Positions 54,609-62,411 of a stretch of DNA of 64,000 bases are shown one piece after another. Origin of the DNA: Nocardioides sp. S5 (GTDB lineage: Bacteria > Actinomycetota > Actinomycetes > Propionibacteriales > Nocardioidaceae); the NCBI RefSeq assembly GCF_017310035.1, contig NZ_CP022296.1:4650001-4714000 (forward strand), written 5' to 3'. The notes beneath the pieces are model-generated. The model had not been told where the DNA came from. It saw only the letters and a program-made list of their open reading frames with translations, and ran no database searches. Within the stretch, counting starts at the first letter, position 1. Every line of letters starts with the position of its first letter. Position numbers and translations under genes: made by a program.

Positions 54609-54836
54609 TCATCCCGCACGGTGGCAGTCCGCGGGGCGCACCAGGGCGGCCGACACCCACGACTGCGACAGGAGCACCTCGGACCCCGTGCCGGTCGAGT
54701 ACGACTCGACGCGCACCACCCACGCCTCCCAACCTCGGCGATCAGAGTGCCTCCAGGCAAGCAGTACGCCAGGCGCTGGCACAGACCACCGACCGGTCAG
54801 GTCCACCCACACGTGGAACGGGGGCTGTCGGGGCAC
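54609..54836 (-). CDS. SOS-controlled 75-residue protein
   Basis: 75 residues: FHVWVDLTGRWSVPAPGVLL, AWRHSDRRGWEAWVVRVESY, then VLLSQSWVSAALVRPADC, a compact Trp-rich beta pattern without helices crossing the membrane. I recall similar short proteins beside ImuB/DnaE2-type mutagenesis genes in actinobacteria but cannot verify this. GTG 54836 follows the -10 box TATTCT by 6 nt, so the mRNA is leaderless. A LexA box overlaps that promoter. No polymerase gene is adjacent here. It may be a DNA-damage accessory protein. Confidence 0.65.
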   Translation of the reverse strand: MPRQPPFHVWVDLTGRWSVPAPGVLLAWRHSDRRGWEAWVVRVESYSTGTGSEVLLSQSWVSAALVRPADCHRAG

Positions 54837-54842
54837 CGGTCA

Positions 54843-54862
54843 AGAATAGAACACCTGTTCGA
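54843..54862 (-). promoter_or_regulatory. LexA box over -10 of the 75-residue gene
   Basis: On the minus strand TCGAACAGGTGTTCTA (54862-54847) matches TCGAAC-N4-GTTCGA at 11 of 12 fixed positions. It overlaps TATTCT (54848-54843), the -10 box 6 nt before GTG 54836. LexA bound here would prevent transcription until DNA damage. Confidence 0.8.
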
Positions 54863-54964
54863 CCATGCGGGCAGCGAGGATCTCCCGCACACAGACGTCT
54901 GCAGACGATGAGCCAACGTGCAATCCAGCCGTCGCTCAGGCGCTGTGCTTCGCAACCGCTTTCG

Positions 54965-55936
54965 TCAGGCAACTACCTTGGGCGTGGCACGGGTCATGAC
55001 GGTCCGCGGCGGAGCACCGGGCACCGTCGCGGTCACGCGTACTTGGAGTCGCTTGCCCTTCACCACTCGGGAGACTGTGAACGTGGGCTTCGTGGCCCTC
55101 CTGATCTTCTTGCCGTTGGCAAGCCACTGGTACTTCAAGGTCACGCCCGATGCGGGTGACCAAGTGCCTTTCGAGACTTTCAACGTGCGACCGACCTGAG
55201 CCTTTCCGCGGATCTTGGGACGGGTCGAGTTGACCGGCGACGTCGGCCCAACGGCGGCCGCCAGGACCGGCCCAACAGCCGCTGAGGTTGCTTCGCCATT
55301 GCTCCAGCCCGGAGCCGAGGTGAAGACACGCACGCGGACGGAAATGTTCTTGCCAACGTGCTCCTTGGCAGGTTCGAAAGCACTGTTCGAGCCCAGGCGG
55401 ACGGCCACACCATCGACCAGCCAGTCGTAGGACACGTTGTACGTGGTGCTCGGTTCCCAGGTGCCGGGATGTGCCATGAGCACGCCCCCTACGACAGCCG
55501 TGCCGCTGATGGTCGGCGGCGTCAAGTTGGTGAAGCTGCACCCTTTGAAGCGCACGTCCTTGCCGCTCACGGCTTCTCCATCAGCCACTGCGACGACCGG
55601 CGACGATTCGTAGGTTCCACCACCGAAGTACTCGCCGCGCACAGTCGGGCACTTCTCCTGGAAGTGGAGGCGGTAGGAGTCCGCTTCCAGGCCAGGCACC
55701 GTGTAGTTGCCTTGCGCATCGGACAGAACGGTCTGAACCCGGTTCCACGAACTTGTCATGGGAACGAAACGCAGAGCCTCCACCGTCACCCCCGCCGCAG
55801 GGGATCCGTCCACCGCCGTCAGCACTCCAGAAATGCTGCCGGGGGTTGCGGCCTGAGCGGGAACGGAGCCGCCGACCCCGAATGCCGCCATCATGAACAA
55901 CGTGATAGCAGCCGACCAGCGGCTCTGCCTTGTCAT
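54965..55936 (-). CDS. Secreted protein with CNA-B-like and Ig-like repeats
   Basis: 323 residues. A signal peptide (about residues 8-30, ending VPAQA) is followed by a carboxypeptidase-regulatory/CNA-B-like domain: GSISGVLTAVDGSPAAGVTV and LSDAQGNYTVPGLEADSYRL. Then come two Ig-like repeats: TPPTISGTAVVGGVLMAHPG with YDWLVDGVAV, and RPKIRGKAQVGRTLKVSKGT with KYQWLANGKK. GGAGGAAAC precedes ATG 55936. There is no LPXTG motif, so the protein is likely released or held weakly at the surface. Coding GC is lower than in the neighbours (58% in the 60 bases from 55081), suggesting a different history. Confidence 0.8.
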   Translation of the reverse strand: MTRQSRWSAAITLFMMAAFGVGGSVPAQAATPGSISGVLTAVDGSPAAGVTVEALRFVPMTSSWNRVQTVLSDAQGNYTVPGLEADSYRLHFQEKCPTVRGEYFGGGTYESSPVVAVADGEAVSGKDVRFKGCSFTNLTPPTISGTAVVGGVLMAHPGTWEPSTTYNVSYDWLVDGVAVRLGSNSAFEPAKEHVGKNISVRVRVFTSAPGWSNGEATSAAVGPVLAAAVGPTSPVNSTRPKIRGKAQVGRTLKVSKGTWSPASGVTLKYQWLANGKKIRRATKPTFTVSRVVKGKRLQVRVTATVPGAPPRTVMTRATPKVVA

Positions 55937-56510
55937 GTTTCCTCCATCAAGCGTGTCCGGCCTGCAGACTACGAAACTTCGAGCGCGAGCGTGGTGGAAG
56001 ACGACGGACGACGGCTCCACGACCCGGGACTCGTGGTGCTCGAGAGTCGAGCAGTCAACCGGGGACTCAGCGCCCATAACTTCGTCGAACGCCTCATGGT
56101 CGTTGTTGAGGTGTCACACCTCTAGCCGACTCTCGCCCTGTGGTGACACGGTTGCTGCCCGCGTCGTGTGCTTGGAGAACCATCGGCCCCAGGAAGTGTT
56201 GGGGGTACAGGTGGGGCTCTCCGATCCGGAGGTCATCGACCCGGCGGATGTCCTTCCGCAAAGTCCCACTGCTCGTCTTCCATCCACACGCATGGGCGCT
56301 GGAACAGGGAGATGACGAAGTGCTGCGGAAGGTTGAACAGTTGCATGGGCGTCCGTTTGAAGGTCTCCACCGGGTCATCGTGCCGGAGCACGAGTTCTGC
56401 TGGGAGTGCGGTCAATGCAGAAGTGAGGAAGCGGATGGGTGTCGAAGACCCAGGTCGCGCACCGGTTCGATGCATGATGAGAGTGCAACGTTGTGGAACG
56501 TGTGTCGCAG
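55937..56510. other. 574-base lower-GC gap, no intact gene
   Basis: Between the secreted protein and dnaB. GC is visibly below the surroundings (58% in the 60 bases from 56281). The only coding-like signal is the broken minus-strand frame listed next. No insertion sequence ends or attachment sites were recognised. Confidence 0.5.
56094..56475 (-). pseudogene. Decayed ORF remnant in two frames
   Basis: The frame 56475-56233 reads protein-like from about ALPAELVLRHDDPVETFKRT through FVISLFQRPCVWMEDEQWDF before a stop. A second frame continues with DDLRIGEPHLYPQHFLGPMV and QAHDAGSNRV to 56094. The two would join with one frameshift near 56245. Both have normal amino-acid composition, unlike chance frames. 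The family is not recognised. Probably the remains of a transferred gene. Confidence 0.35.
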
Positions 56511-59045
56511 TCAGCCCTGAGCCATGTCCACGAAGCGCGAGTAGTGGCCCTGGAAGGCGACGGTGAGGTCGCGGGTCGGGCCGTTGCGGTGCTTGGCCAC
56601 GATCAGGTCGGCCTCGCCCGGGCGGGTCGACTCCTTCTCGTAGACGTCGTCGCGGTGCAGCAGGATCACCATGTCGGCGTCCTGCTCCAGCGACCCGGAC
56701 TCACGCAGGTCGCTCATCATCGGGCGCTTGTCGCCGCGCTGCTCGGGACCACGGTTGAGCTGGGAGAGCGCGATGATCGGCAGCTCGAGCTCCTTGGCGA
56801 GGAGCTTGATGTTGCGGGAGAACTCCGAGACCTCGAGCTGGCGGGACTCGACCTTCTTGCCCGAGCTCATCAGCTGCATGTAGTCGATGACGATGAGCTT
56901 GAGGTCGTGGCGCTGCTTGAGCCGGCGCGCCTTGGCCCGGATCTCCATCATCGTCATGTTGGGGCTGTCGTCGATGAACATCGGCGCCCCCGACACCTGG
57001 CCCATCTTGCGGGCCAGCTTCTCCCAGTCGTCGTCGCGCATCGTGCCGTTGCGGATGTGGTTGAGCGGCACCTTCGCCTCGGCCGAGAGCAGGCGCATCA
57101 TGATCTCCGAGCGCGTCATCTCGAGGCTGAAGAAGCAGCTGGTGAGGTTGTTGTGGATCGACGCCGCGCGGCAGAAGTCCAGAGCCAGGGTCGAGTTGTG
57201 CGTGGGGATCATCGATCGCCCGGCGAGGTAGAGGTGATCCTCGTTGTCGACCTGCACGCACCGGACGGGCACGGACTCGATGCGCTGCACGGATGTGATG
57301 TAGCGCTTGCCGATGCGGACGGTGGACGTCGGACGCTCCTCCTTGTGGAGCAGGGCCTTGCGCTCCAGCTTGAACACGTCATCGACCGTCGAGAAGTTGA
57401 GGATGTGACACGTGGAGGACTCTTCCGAGCGCCCCTTCACCCGCTTCGTCGTACGTCCGCACCGGTAGCCCAGGCTCACGACGAGCTCGTGGACGGTGTC
57501 GGCCAGCCGCTCGCTGGTCACCGCGAACTGCACGGAACCCACCCCCTTGACCACGGTGCCGTCGGTGTCGAGCAGCCCGGCGAGCAGGTCCCGGCGGGCC
57601 TCCTCGGAGGCGCGCAGGTAGACGCTTGGAACGTGCTTGTCGTTCAGCACGCCGACCGTGCGCAGGAGAGCAGTGAAGGACCCGTGGTCCTGCTGGCACG
57701 GGCTGCAGAGATAGGTCCCGTGCATGACACCGCTGCAGTCGGGGCACACGCCTGGCTCCGGAGCTGCGGACCGAGACGTCCGGATGCTGTAGAGCATGTT
57801 GCCCTGCGACGTGACGACGTAGCCGCGGCCCTCGATCCGCATCGGGATCTCGGGGGTCTCGCAGGTGATGCGGCCGCCGGCGCTGTGACCATCACCCAGC
57901 CATGCCCCGAGGACGTAGGGGTCGATCGGGAGACGGCCGTCGTGGCCCGTCAGGGCACCCGCGTTGAGCACGGCGTGGTTGGCGCGCTGCTCCGCCCCGA
58001 CTCGCACCGTGCGGGCGATCTCCTCCGTGGTCACCACGGAGGCGTGGATGCGCTGATTCTTCGACCGGTTGTAGTGGTGGTCCGCCGCCCAGCGTGACTT
58101 CCTGGCCGCGCGCGTCTCGGTCAGCCACTGGTGCTCGCCGTCGGCGACGATCACCGAGCCGTCGGAGAAGGTGACCTCGTAGCACGGTCGATCGAGCATG
58201 ACGTCGGTCGCGGCCACGACCCGGGTGGGACGACCGTCTGCGTCGTAGAGCTGGTCGCCGACCCGGACCTCGCCCATGGTGGTCCAGCCGGTCGGCGTCG
58301 GGAGGGGCGTGTCGAGCGCCAGCGCCTTCCCCATGGCAGGACGCGCCGCGACGATGATCATCTGCCCCGAGTGCAGGCCGTTGGTCAGGTCGTCGAGGTC
58401 GGCGAAGCCGGTGGGCACGCCGTAGAGGCCGGCCTCGCGGTTGCCGATCGCCTCGATCTCGTCGAGGACGCCGCTCATGATGTCGCTCAGCGGCGCGTAG
58501 TCGACGGCTGCACGCCGGTCGGTGACCTTGTAGACCTCGGCCTGGGCGTGGTCGACCACGTCGTCGATCTGGCCCTCGCCGGCGTAGCCGAGGGCGGCGA
58601 TGCGGGTGCCGGCCTCGACGAGGCGGCGCAGGATCGCCTTGTCGCGCACGATCTCGGCGTAGTAGCCGGCGTTGGCCGCGATCGGCACGTTGGCCGACAG
58701 CGTGTGGAGGTAGGGGGCGCCACCGATGCGCTGGAGCTCGCCGCGCTTGGTCAGCTCCGCAGCCACGGTGATCGGGTCGGCCGGCTCACCGCGGCCGTAG
58801 AGGTCGATGATCGCGTCGTGGATGATCTCGTGGGCGGGGCGGTAGTAGTCCACGCCCTTGATGACGTCGACGACGTCGGCGATCGCGTCCTTGGAGAGCA
58901 GCATCGAGCCGAGCACGCTCTGCTCGGCGGCGTTGTCCTGCGGGGGCGTGCGGTCGCCGGCGGAGCGCGGCGCGTCGCCGGGCTCGTAGGCCGCCGGGCC
59001 GTCGCCCCAGGCCTCGTCGGTGTCGCCCTCGAAGGTGATGCTCAC
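56511..59045 (-). CDS. dnaB: Replicative DNA helicase DnaB with intein
   Basis: 844 residues before splicing; 467 after removal of a 377-residue intein. DnaB unwinds DNA at the replication fork as a hexamer. The N-terminal domain contains PPQDNAAEQSVLGSMLLSKD and the Walker A loop reads ARPAMGK | STLALDFCRA, split exactly between Lys240 and Ser618. Walker B is LIVIDYMQLM, then ELPIIALSQLNRGPEQR and DLRESGSLEQDADMVILLHR. Because the P-loop is split, the precursor cannot hydrolyse ATP until the intein is removed. GTG 59045 has GGGGAG upstream. A cluster of DnaA-box-like sites lies upstream. Confidence 0.97.
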   Translation of the reverse strand: MSITFEGDTDEAWGDGPAAYEPGDAPRSAGDRTPPQDNAAEQSVLGSMLLSKDAIADVVDVIKGVDYYRPAHEIIHDAIIDLYGRGEPADPITVAAELTKRGELQRIGGAPYLHTLSANVPIAANAGYYAEIVRDKAILRRLVEAGTRIAALGYAGEGQIDDVVDHAQAEVYKVTDRRAAVDYAPLSDIMSGVLDEIEAIGNREAGLYGVPTGFADLDDLTNGLHSGQMIIVAARPAMGKALALDTPLPTPTGWTTMGEVRVGDQLYDADGRPTRVVAATDVMLDRPCYEVTFSDGSVIVADGEHQWLTETRAARKSRWAADHHYNRSKNQRIHASVVTTEEIARTVRVGAEQRANHAVLNAGALTGHDGRLPIDPYVLGAWLGDGHSAGGRITCETPEIPMRIEGRGYVVTSQGNMLYSIRTSRSAAPEPGVCPDCSGVMHGTYLCSPCQQDHGSFTALLRTVGVLNDKHVPSVYLRASEEARRDLLAGLLDTDGTVVKGVGSVQFAVTSERLADTVHELVVSLGYRCGRTTKRVKGRSEESSTCHILNFSTVDDVFKLERKALLHKEERPTSTVRIGKRYITSVQRIESVPVRCVQVDNEDHLYLAGRSMIPTHNSTLALDFCRAASIHNNLTSCFFSLEMTRSEIMMRLLSAEAKVPLNHIRNGTMRDDDWEKLARKMGQVSGAPMFIDDSPNMTMMEIRAKARRLKQRHDLKLIVIDYMQLMSSGKKVESRQLEVSEFSRNIKLLAKELELPIIALSQLNRGPEQRGDKRPMMSDLRESGSLEQDADMVILLHRDDVYEKESTRPGEADLIVAKHRNGPTRDLTVAFQGHYSRFVDMAQG
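57195..58325 (-). other. DnaB intein: class 3, LAGLIDADG endonuclease, Cys-rich insert
   Basis: Residues Ala241-Asn617 of the precursor. N-terminus ALALDTPLPTPTGWTTMGE starts with Ala instead of Cys or Ser. Block B is ADGEHQWLTE with Trp307; block F is VPVRCVQVDNEDHLYLAG with Cys596; the end is MIPTHN followed by Ser618, with Thr615. Trp-Cys-Thr plus a non-nucleophile first residue defines class 3 inteins, which use the block F Cys as first nucleophile. The homing endonuclease motifs are YVLGAWLGDGH (Asp385) and DLLAGLLDTDG. Between them lies CPDC...CSPC (Cys434, 437, 447, 450), a possible zinc ribbon. The insertion is in the ATP loop, a known hot spot. Confidence 0.92.
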
Positions 59046-59517
59046 CGGTGCTCCCCTCAGCTGTGACTGCCCACGACGCTAGGCGCGACCACCGACATCC
59101 ACGGTCGACGACGCACGTGCGGGACCCCAGCTCGAATCACTGGTCGCGCGAGACCGTACGTCGTGCCGGGCGTCCGGGGGAAGCCGACGGAGGCCCGTTG
59201 TCCACAGGCTCTGTGGAGAACATGGGCACAGACGTGGAGGACACGCCGACCGCGGTGCACAGACCGTGGACAGGCCTGTGGAGAAAGTCGGCCCGCCGAT
59301 CCTCACCAGCGCTCTGACCTGCGAAGACGTCGTGCACACGCTGTGCAGGAAAACAATCTGCCCGACCTGTGTGTTCACCTGTCCGCCATCTGGGAGACGC
59401 CTGTTGCTTTGTCGACACGGCGCCGTGACGCAGAACCACGACGCCCTCATCCACACCGCCATTCACAGGTAGCCCGAACGAGCTATGTACACGCGGTGGC
59501 ACTCGATCGTATGGGCC
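59046..59517. other. 472-base intergenic region upstream of dnaB
   Basis: Holds the dnaB promoter region and DnaA-box-like sites (next entry). No open frame with convincing composition was seen; the reading frames here are short shadows. There is no AT-rich unwinding region of the kind expected at a full origin. Confidence 0.5.
59198..59285. promoter_or_regulatory. Cluster of DnaA-box-like sites
   Basis: TTGTCCACA (59198-59206) is a consensus-type actinobacterial DnaA box. TGTGGAGAA occurs at 59212-59220 and 59277-59285 (one mismatch, opposite strand), and CGTGGACAG at 59265-59273 (two mismatches). Four sites in 88 bp lie about 150-240 bases upstream of dnaB. This suggests DnaA control of dnaB or a DnaA-titrating site, more than an origin. 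Confidence 0.5.
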
Positions 59518-61017
59518 TCAGAGCTGCAGCAGCGTGCGGACCACGACGCCGAGGCCGACCGCGCAGATACCCAGCGCGGCGCCGTACCTCAGGTAGGTGC
59601 GCACCTGGCCGCCGAGGAAGCCGCGGCGCAGGGCCAGGCCCTCGAGCCGCAGCACCAGGTCGCGGGCGAGCAGACCGACCGCGGCGAGCGCGACGGCCAT
59701 GCCGACCCCGAAGGCCAGCACCAGCACGAACCCGAACCACGGACGCCCCAGGGCGACGGCGGCCAGGAGCAGCAGCAGGGCCGAGGGGCTCGGGACGAGA
59801 CCGCCGACCAGGCCCATCACCCACACGCCCCCGCGGCCGGGCGTGGCCTCGGGCTCCACCGCGGCCGGGGCCTCGACGACCGTCGCGGTGGCGGTCGTCG
59901 TCCCGGCGGGAGCGGCCGGCGCGTGCTCGTCGTGCCCGTGCCCGTGGCCGTGCCCGTGGCCGTGTCCGTGCCCGTGCCCGTGCCCGTGCCCGTGCCCGTG
60001 CCCGTGGCCGTGGCCCCCGCCCGAGCGCAGCTGGGCCAGCAGGTAGAGCCCGAGGCCCACGATCAGCAGGCCGGTGGCGAGGGTGAGCCAGGGATAGATC
60101 CGCGCCGGCACGAACGCACTGCTGAGCGAGACCAGCAGGCCCAGCAGCAGCACCGAGCCGGTGTGCGCCACCGTCACCGCGCTGCCCACCGCGAGCGCCG
60201 AGCGGACCGAGGAGTCCCCGCGCTGGGTGAGGTAGAACGCCATGACGGTCTTCCCGTGCCCGGGCGAGAGCGCGTGCGTCGCACCCAGGGCGAGCGCCGC
60301 GAGGACGGCCAGGCCCGCGGCCAACCATCCGTTGTCACCGAGCAGGCCGGTGGCCCGCGACGACAGCCAGGAGCCGTCGGAGGCACCCGGCCCGTCGTCC
60401 CCGGTGCCGGGCAGCTCGCCCGCGGGACCGCCGGTGGCGACGACGAGCGTCGCGGAGGTGACGTCCAGCGGGGACTCGAGCAGGTCCTCGGGGTAGGACG
60501 TGAGGCGTTCGCTGGCGCTGACCGACGGGACGTCCGCGCTCGTGAGCGTCATCCGGTCACCGACCGCGGTGACCTCGCGCCAGCCCACGGAGCCCGGGGC
60601 GGTCGAGTCCTCGAAGGTGACCTCGCCGGCGCCGATGTCGGCGGCGCCGGAGTAGCGGCAGGTGATGCGGGTGACCGGCAGCCCGCCCTCGCCGTCGGAG
60701 ACCGACGCGGTCACGTCCTCCACCTCGAGGCGTACGCCGTCGCCGCCGGCCGTGACGGCCAGCCCGTCGGTGGTCGTGGCGCACTCGCGTGCGGCCAGCG
60801 CCGGCAGGTCGTCGATCGCGTCGCCGAGCTGGGCCGTCGGGATCTCGGCGAGGTCGACCACGTGATCCACCTCGACGCCGTCGGGTGAGACGAGGATGCC
60901 GGTGTAGCGGTTGACGGTGAAGTTGCCCAGCGGGTGGGCCGAGGCCGGCGCCGCGGTGACGACCAGGCACGCGAGGAGCGCGCCCAGGGCCAGCAGCACA
61001 CGTACGAGCGTCCTCAT
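59518..61017 (-). CDS. NicO-type nickel/cobalt transporter with His-Gly repeat
   Basis: 499 residues. A signal-like N-terminus (LLACLVVTAAPASAHPLGNF) precedes an external domain of about 200 residues. Then come about six helices of the NicO/RcnA family with ALGATHALSPGHGKTVMAFY (metal-binding His residues), AVTVAHTGSVLLLGLL and GLVPSPSALLLLLAAVALG. A cytoplasmic or external loop carries 14 His-Gly repeats, a metal-buffering segment. The family exports or imports Ni2+/Co2+. ATG 61017 overlaps the stop of the TPR gene by four bases, so it ends a three-gene operon with DUF4331. Confidence 0.87.
   Translation of the reverse strand: MRTLVRVLLALGALLACLVVTAAPASAHPLGNFTVNRYTGILVSPDGVEVDHVVDLAEIPTAQLGDAIDDLPALAARECATTTDGLAVTAGGDGVRLEVEDVTASVSDGEGGLPVTRITCRYSGAADIGAGEVTFEDSTAPGSVGWREVTAVGDRMTLTSADVPSVSASERLTSYPEDLLESPLDVTSATLVVATGGPAGELPGTGDDGPGASDGSWLSSRATGLLGDNGWLAAGLAVLAALALGATHALSPGHGKTVMAFYLTQRGDSSVRSALAVGSAVTVAHTGSVLLLGLLVSLSSAFVPARIYPWLTLATGLLIVGLGLYLLAQLRSGGGHGHGHGHGHGHGHGHGHGHGHGHGHGHDEHAPAAPAGTTTATATVVEAPAAVEPEATPGRGGVWVMGLVGGLVPSPSALLLLLAAVALGRPWFGFVLVLAFGVGMAVALAAVGLLARDLVLRLEGLALRRGFLGGQVRTYLRYGAALGICAVGLGVVVRTLLQL
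59932..60015. repeat. Hexanucleotide tandem repeat, 14 units
   Basis: Units GTGCCC, GTGGCC and GTGTCC alternate 14 times without interruption and encode the His-Gly run of the transporter on the minus strand. Length change by slipped pairing would add or remove His-Gly pairs in frame. Confidence 0.9.
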
Positions 61018-62333
61018 CGGCGCGGCTCCGGTCCCGGGTCCAGACCGGCCAGCACCGACTCGGCCTCCGCGCGCTGCCACGGGGACAGGCCCGGGTCGAG
61101 GTCCAGCCCGCGGCGCAGATGGGTGCGGGCGTCGGCAGTCATCCCGAGGCCGGCCTCGATCGTGCCGCGGTGGATCCAGAACCGCGCCTCGGGCGAGCCG
61201 AGCCGGGTGGCCTGCCGGGCGATCGGGAGTGCCTCGCGGTCGCGGCCGCTGCGGTGCAGCGCCCAGGCCAGGGCGTCGGCGACGTGGACGCTTCGGCGCT
61301 GGTCCCACTCCGCCTGCGCCTGGGTCAGCGCCCGCTCGGCGGACCCGTGGTCGGCCTCGAAGAGCGCGGTCTCCAGGTCGGTGCCCACGCCGCTCGCGGA
61401 GAGCAGGTCGATGGTGGTGCGGACGACCGCGAACTGCGCGTCGGCCTCGTCGGTGCGGCCCAGGTGGAGCAGGAGCTCGCCGAGCTCGGTGAGGTACTCC
61501 GGCAGCGGCTGGCGCGCGGCCACCTCCTGCCAGGTCGCGACGGCAGCCTCCAGGTCTCCCTGCGCGACCTGGAGGCGGGCGGTCGAGACGAGGGCGGGCA
61601 GGTGGTCCGGCACGGCCTCCTGCGCGACGGCGAGACGACGAGAGGCCTCGGCGAGGCGGCCCTGCTTGCGCAGGATGTCGGCGTAGAGGGTGAGCGTGTA
61701 GGCCTGGTCGGCACGCGAGCCGACCTGGGCCGTACGCCGCAGCAGCGCGCCGGCCCGGTCGAGGTCGCCGCGCAGCTCGAAGGCGTAGGAGTAGCGGGCC
61801 GAGACGGCCGTGCTGGGCTGGAGCCGGTCGGCGGTGCGCAGCGCCTGCATCTGCTCGTCGTACCTGCCGAGCTCGTTGAGGGCGTCGACGCGCACGGCGA
61901 GGGCGCCGAGGTCGCGCGGGTTGACCGCGAGCGCCTCGTCGGCGCTGGCCAGCGCGTCGGTGAAGTCGTGGCGGGCAGCGGAGATCGCGGCGCTGGCAGC
62001 CAGGGCGGTGAAGTTCTCGTCCGGCTCGAGCTCGAAGGAGCGTGCGACGGCCTCGTCGGCCTTGTCGTAGAAGGTGGCGTTGCCGGACACGCGGGCCTGC
62101 TCGACGTACGCCACGGCGAGGTTGGCCCACGAGACGTGGTCGGCCGGCACCCGGCGCAGGGTGTCCTGCAGCGCGGCGATGCTGGCCTCGAGGTCCTGGC
62201 CGGAGTCGGGGACCACGCGCGGGACGGCCGCTGCCGGCGGGGCGGTCGACGGCGACGACGTGGTGGCCACGCCGATGCCGCCCGAGACACCCAGGACGAG
62301 TCCGACGCCGATGACGATCAGGCTCCTGCGCAC
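61014..62333 (-). CDS. TPR-repeat protein, membrane-anchored or secreted
   Basis: 439 residues. A signal/anchor helix (LIVIGVGLVLGVSGGIGVAT) is followed by about ten TPR-like helical pairs, e.g. SWANLAVAYVEQARVSGNAT, DALASADEALAVNPRDLGAL and DQAYTLTLYADILRKQGRLA. TPR domains bind other proteins. GTG 62333 has AAAGGAC upstream. Between DUF4331 and a NicO transporter on one strand, with a four-base overlap to the latter, it probably scaffolds that membrane system. Confidence 0.82.
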   Translation of the reverse strand: MRRSLIVIGVGLVLGVSGGIGVATTSSPSTAPPAAAVPRVVPDSGQDLEASIAALQDTLRRVPADHVSWANLAVAYVEQARVSGNATFYDKADEAVARSFELEPDENFTALAASAAISAARHDFTDALASADEALAVNPRDLGALAVRVDALNELGRYDEQMQALRTADRLQPSTAVSARYSYAFELRGDLDRAGALLRRTAQVGSRADQAYTLTLYADILRKQGRLAEASRRLAVAQEAVPDHLPALVSTARLQVAQGDLEAAVATWQEVAARQPLPEYLTELGELLLHLGRTDEADAQFAVVRTTIDLLSASGVGTDLETALFEADHGSAERALTQAQAEWDQRRSVHVADALAWALHRSGRDREALPIARQATRLGSPEARFWIHRGTIEAGLGMTADARTHLRRGLDLDPGLSPWQRAEAESVLAGLDPGPEPRR

Positions 62334-62411
62334 GGGGACGTCCTTTCGGTGGGAGCGGTGGTGCGGCCCGGCCGCGCGACGAGTCGCCGCGCGGCCGAGC
62401 CGGTGGTGCGG

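Noticed and set aside
54596..55159. Plus-strand open frame across the SOS-box region
   Set aside because: Composition is of a chance frame and it overlaps two better supported minus-strand genes and the LexA box.
59046..59517. Chromosomal origin of replication
   Set aside because: DnaA-box-like sites are present, but there is no AT-rich unwinding region and neither dnaA nor dnaN is adjacent.
59932..60015. CRISPR-like regular repeat
   Set aside because: Units are 6 bp without spacers and encode His-Gly in a transporter, so this is a coding microsatellite.
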